A stretch of 64,000 nt of DNA from positions 28,309,362-28,373,361 of the forward strand of contig OY997649.1 of NCBI GenBank assembly GCA_963921795.1, read 5' to 3'. The position numbers and the translations under genes were made by a program. The stretch is from Nannobrachium achirus (Eukaryota > Chordata > Actinopteri > Myctophiformes > Myctophidae). Positions 62,528 to 64,000 of this stretch are shown piece by piece. How positions within the stretch are numbered: the first letter of the stretch is position 1; the number at the start of each line of letters is the position of its first letter. The notes below the pieces were generated by a model. That model was given only the letters and a program-made list of their open reading frames with translations, had not been told where the DNA came from and ran no database searches.

Positions 62528-62862
62528 TGTCGCTTTTGGGCAGAAACCTTGTATCTCCATGGTTCTTGTTTTTTTTAATAAATTAATGTCCTAGAAAAAT
62601 CATGAATTAATTTCTTACTTTGGTTACCACACAGCCAATCTATAAGCGCATAAGGCGTCATGATTTGACTCGTTGTGAGCTTGTAGATCTACTATTTTCA
62701 CTGTGTATATATACTTTTCTTTTTAAGTACTGTGGAAGTTGTGCATGTCTGTGGGTTTTATAAATATTGAACCAATGAAAAGTATTAACAAGAGCTTGAG
62801 ACTAACTGGATCCTTTACTGAAAAGTAACAGTTTTGGACATACAAGGTTTCCACCCGACAGC
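62528..62862. mobile_element. Second copy of the GGGCAGAAACCTTGTAT MITE
   Basis: GGGCAGAAACCTTGTATCTC at the left and ACATACAAGGTTTCCACCCG at the right, with degenerate palindrome copy P inside. Confidence 0.6.
62632..62702. repeat. Palindrome copy P (degenerate left arm)
   Basis: AGCCAATCTATAAGCGCATA on the left and GTTGTGAGCTTGTAGATCTA on the right, inside the second GGGCAGAAACC MITE. Confidence 0.65.
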
Positions 62863-63814
62863 GACGCAGAGGATATGCATGTTGTGCATGCATAGGCCTA
62901 TGCCAGCCCAGCACGCTGAACAGGCAGAAAGAAGTTGCAGGACATGGAGGAGGGCGTGACACTGAGCAGTAGACATATTATGTGCTCCTCCTGCATGATT
63001 CCTCCCACACATGTCCTCTGGAAACTTAGAAAAGCTGAGCCAGAGCTGCCTCCAGGAAGTTTGTAAACTGAGGGCAAGTGTAGAGGAGGGCAGTCTTAGG
63101 GATCACCCTGTTGTCATCGTCGGTGGGCCCTGTTGATATCAAATATAATAAAAAAAAAGGATATGATGTCAGCTGTTCTTGAAGCTGTACTTCTGGTTTT
63201 GTTTATGTTGTAAAAAGGCTTGGGAACTACCAGCTTCAACACTGTCCATTCACTATACTGCAGAGGAACAGCCCCAGGGCATCAGTAATTCCAATCGACA
63301 GTCATTAAAAAAAGAAAAAAAGAAAAACGTAGAAGCTTCAAGCTTTACTCACAGGCCTGCACAGTGCACACAGAACCTGCTGCTAATTAAGTGGAATAAA
63401 ACAAAGGCATAAATCAACTGATGTCAAGGGCCTTTACAATTGCAAATGCAGGCCTCTGCGATAAAGGCATGGTGATTTATTATATATTTCTTTCGATTCA
63501 AAGTCTGATCATCTGATCCAAGGTTTATTTATGCTGTCCTCTTCTAATGTCACTAGGCCCATCTTTTTCTATCCTCACTACTTATTCAAAAGGGATCGCA
63601 ACGCAGTCTTAATTGGTGTTCAGCACTATTGAGCTGTAAGCAAGTTTTCATTTTCAAAGAGTTCACTATAAAAACGGATAAGAAATCACAACATAGATAA
63701 AATGGTAATACCTAGGGCATCTGAGGTATCCTGATATTCGTGGTTATATGTCTCTAACTGTCTCTAACTAATAAATAAAATAATAATATAGGCCCCACGC
63801 CTTGGGGAGTTGTT

Positions 63815-64000
63815 TGTCACAGTACATTTGCACATACGTGAAATGTATTCTCTGCATTTTACCCATCCTATAACGACTAGGAGCAAATGCAATTAGGGGT
63901 TAAGAGTCTTGCTCAGGGACACATCGACACTGACCGGATTTCGTACCTGCGACAACCAGGAGCTCTGGCTCCCCAGGCTCCCCAGGCAGGCTCCCTAACC
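63815..64000. repeat. Teleost SINE-like repeat, running off the window
   Basis: Contains GAAATGTATTCTCTGCATTT, TACCCATCCTA and AGGGACACATCGACACT, a block common in fish genomes between genes. The end lies outside the window. Confidence 0.55.

Overview
The window is vertebrate nuclear DNA, almost certainly from a ray-finned (teleost) fish. Intron-split genes give protein matches to vertebrate CABIN1, NEFL and DOCK5. Around the exons the DNA is AT-rich and full of long (CA)n tracts, hAT-type MITEs with 8-bp target duplications, tRNA-derived SINEs and a CR1/L2-like LINE. The species cannot be named from this sequence.

Region 1 (about 1-40,150, minus strand) is most of cabin1, the calcineurin-binding / HIRA-complex protein. 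I could place 30 exons carrying translated sequence (exon 2 to exon 31) plus a probable non-coding exon 1. All coding exons have GT-AG borders and compatible phases, and together they encode the first 1,624 codons. The C-terminal part (MEF2- and calcineurin-binding in the human protein) lies beyond base 1. One intron (6,945-17,080) is about 10 kb; the others hold many transposons.

Region 2 (41,567-44,420, plus strand) is a complete four-exon light neurofilament gene (nefl, probably the neflb-type copy; 610 codons), with a TATA box and a poly(A) signal. It is divergent from cabin1, with about 1.5 kb between the two.

Region 3 (44,420-54,160) is intergenic: microsatellites, SINE and MITE fragments. 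I see no gene there.

Region 4 (about 54,160-64,000, plus strand) starts with the first coding exon of dock5. The rest is its first intron, which contains a 5'-truncated LINE with an open 617-codon reverse transcriptase frame. NEFL next to DOCK5 is also the human 8p21 order, while CABIN1 is on human chromosome 22.

The most unusual content is a family of 60-85 bp near-perfect palindromes (core arm AATAGCAGATCTACAAGCTC). They recur at least 16 times and lie inside several unrelated MITE families. The arms are copy-specific: changes on one arm are matched on the other. A second unusual item is a 2.5-kb element with inverted arms of about 750 bp in a cabin1 intron. It carries a broken gene for a FEN1/XPG-like nuclease-type protein with a tesmin-like CXC cysteine tail. 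A MITE terminus also supplies part of a cabin1 splice donor.
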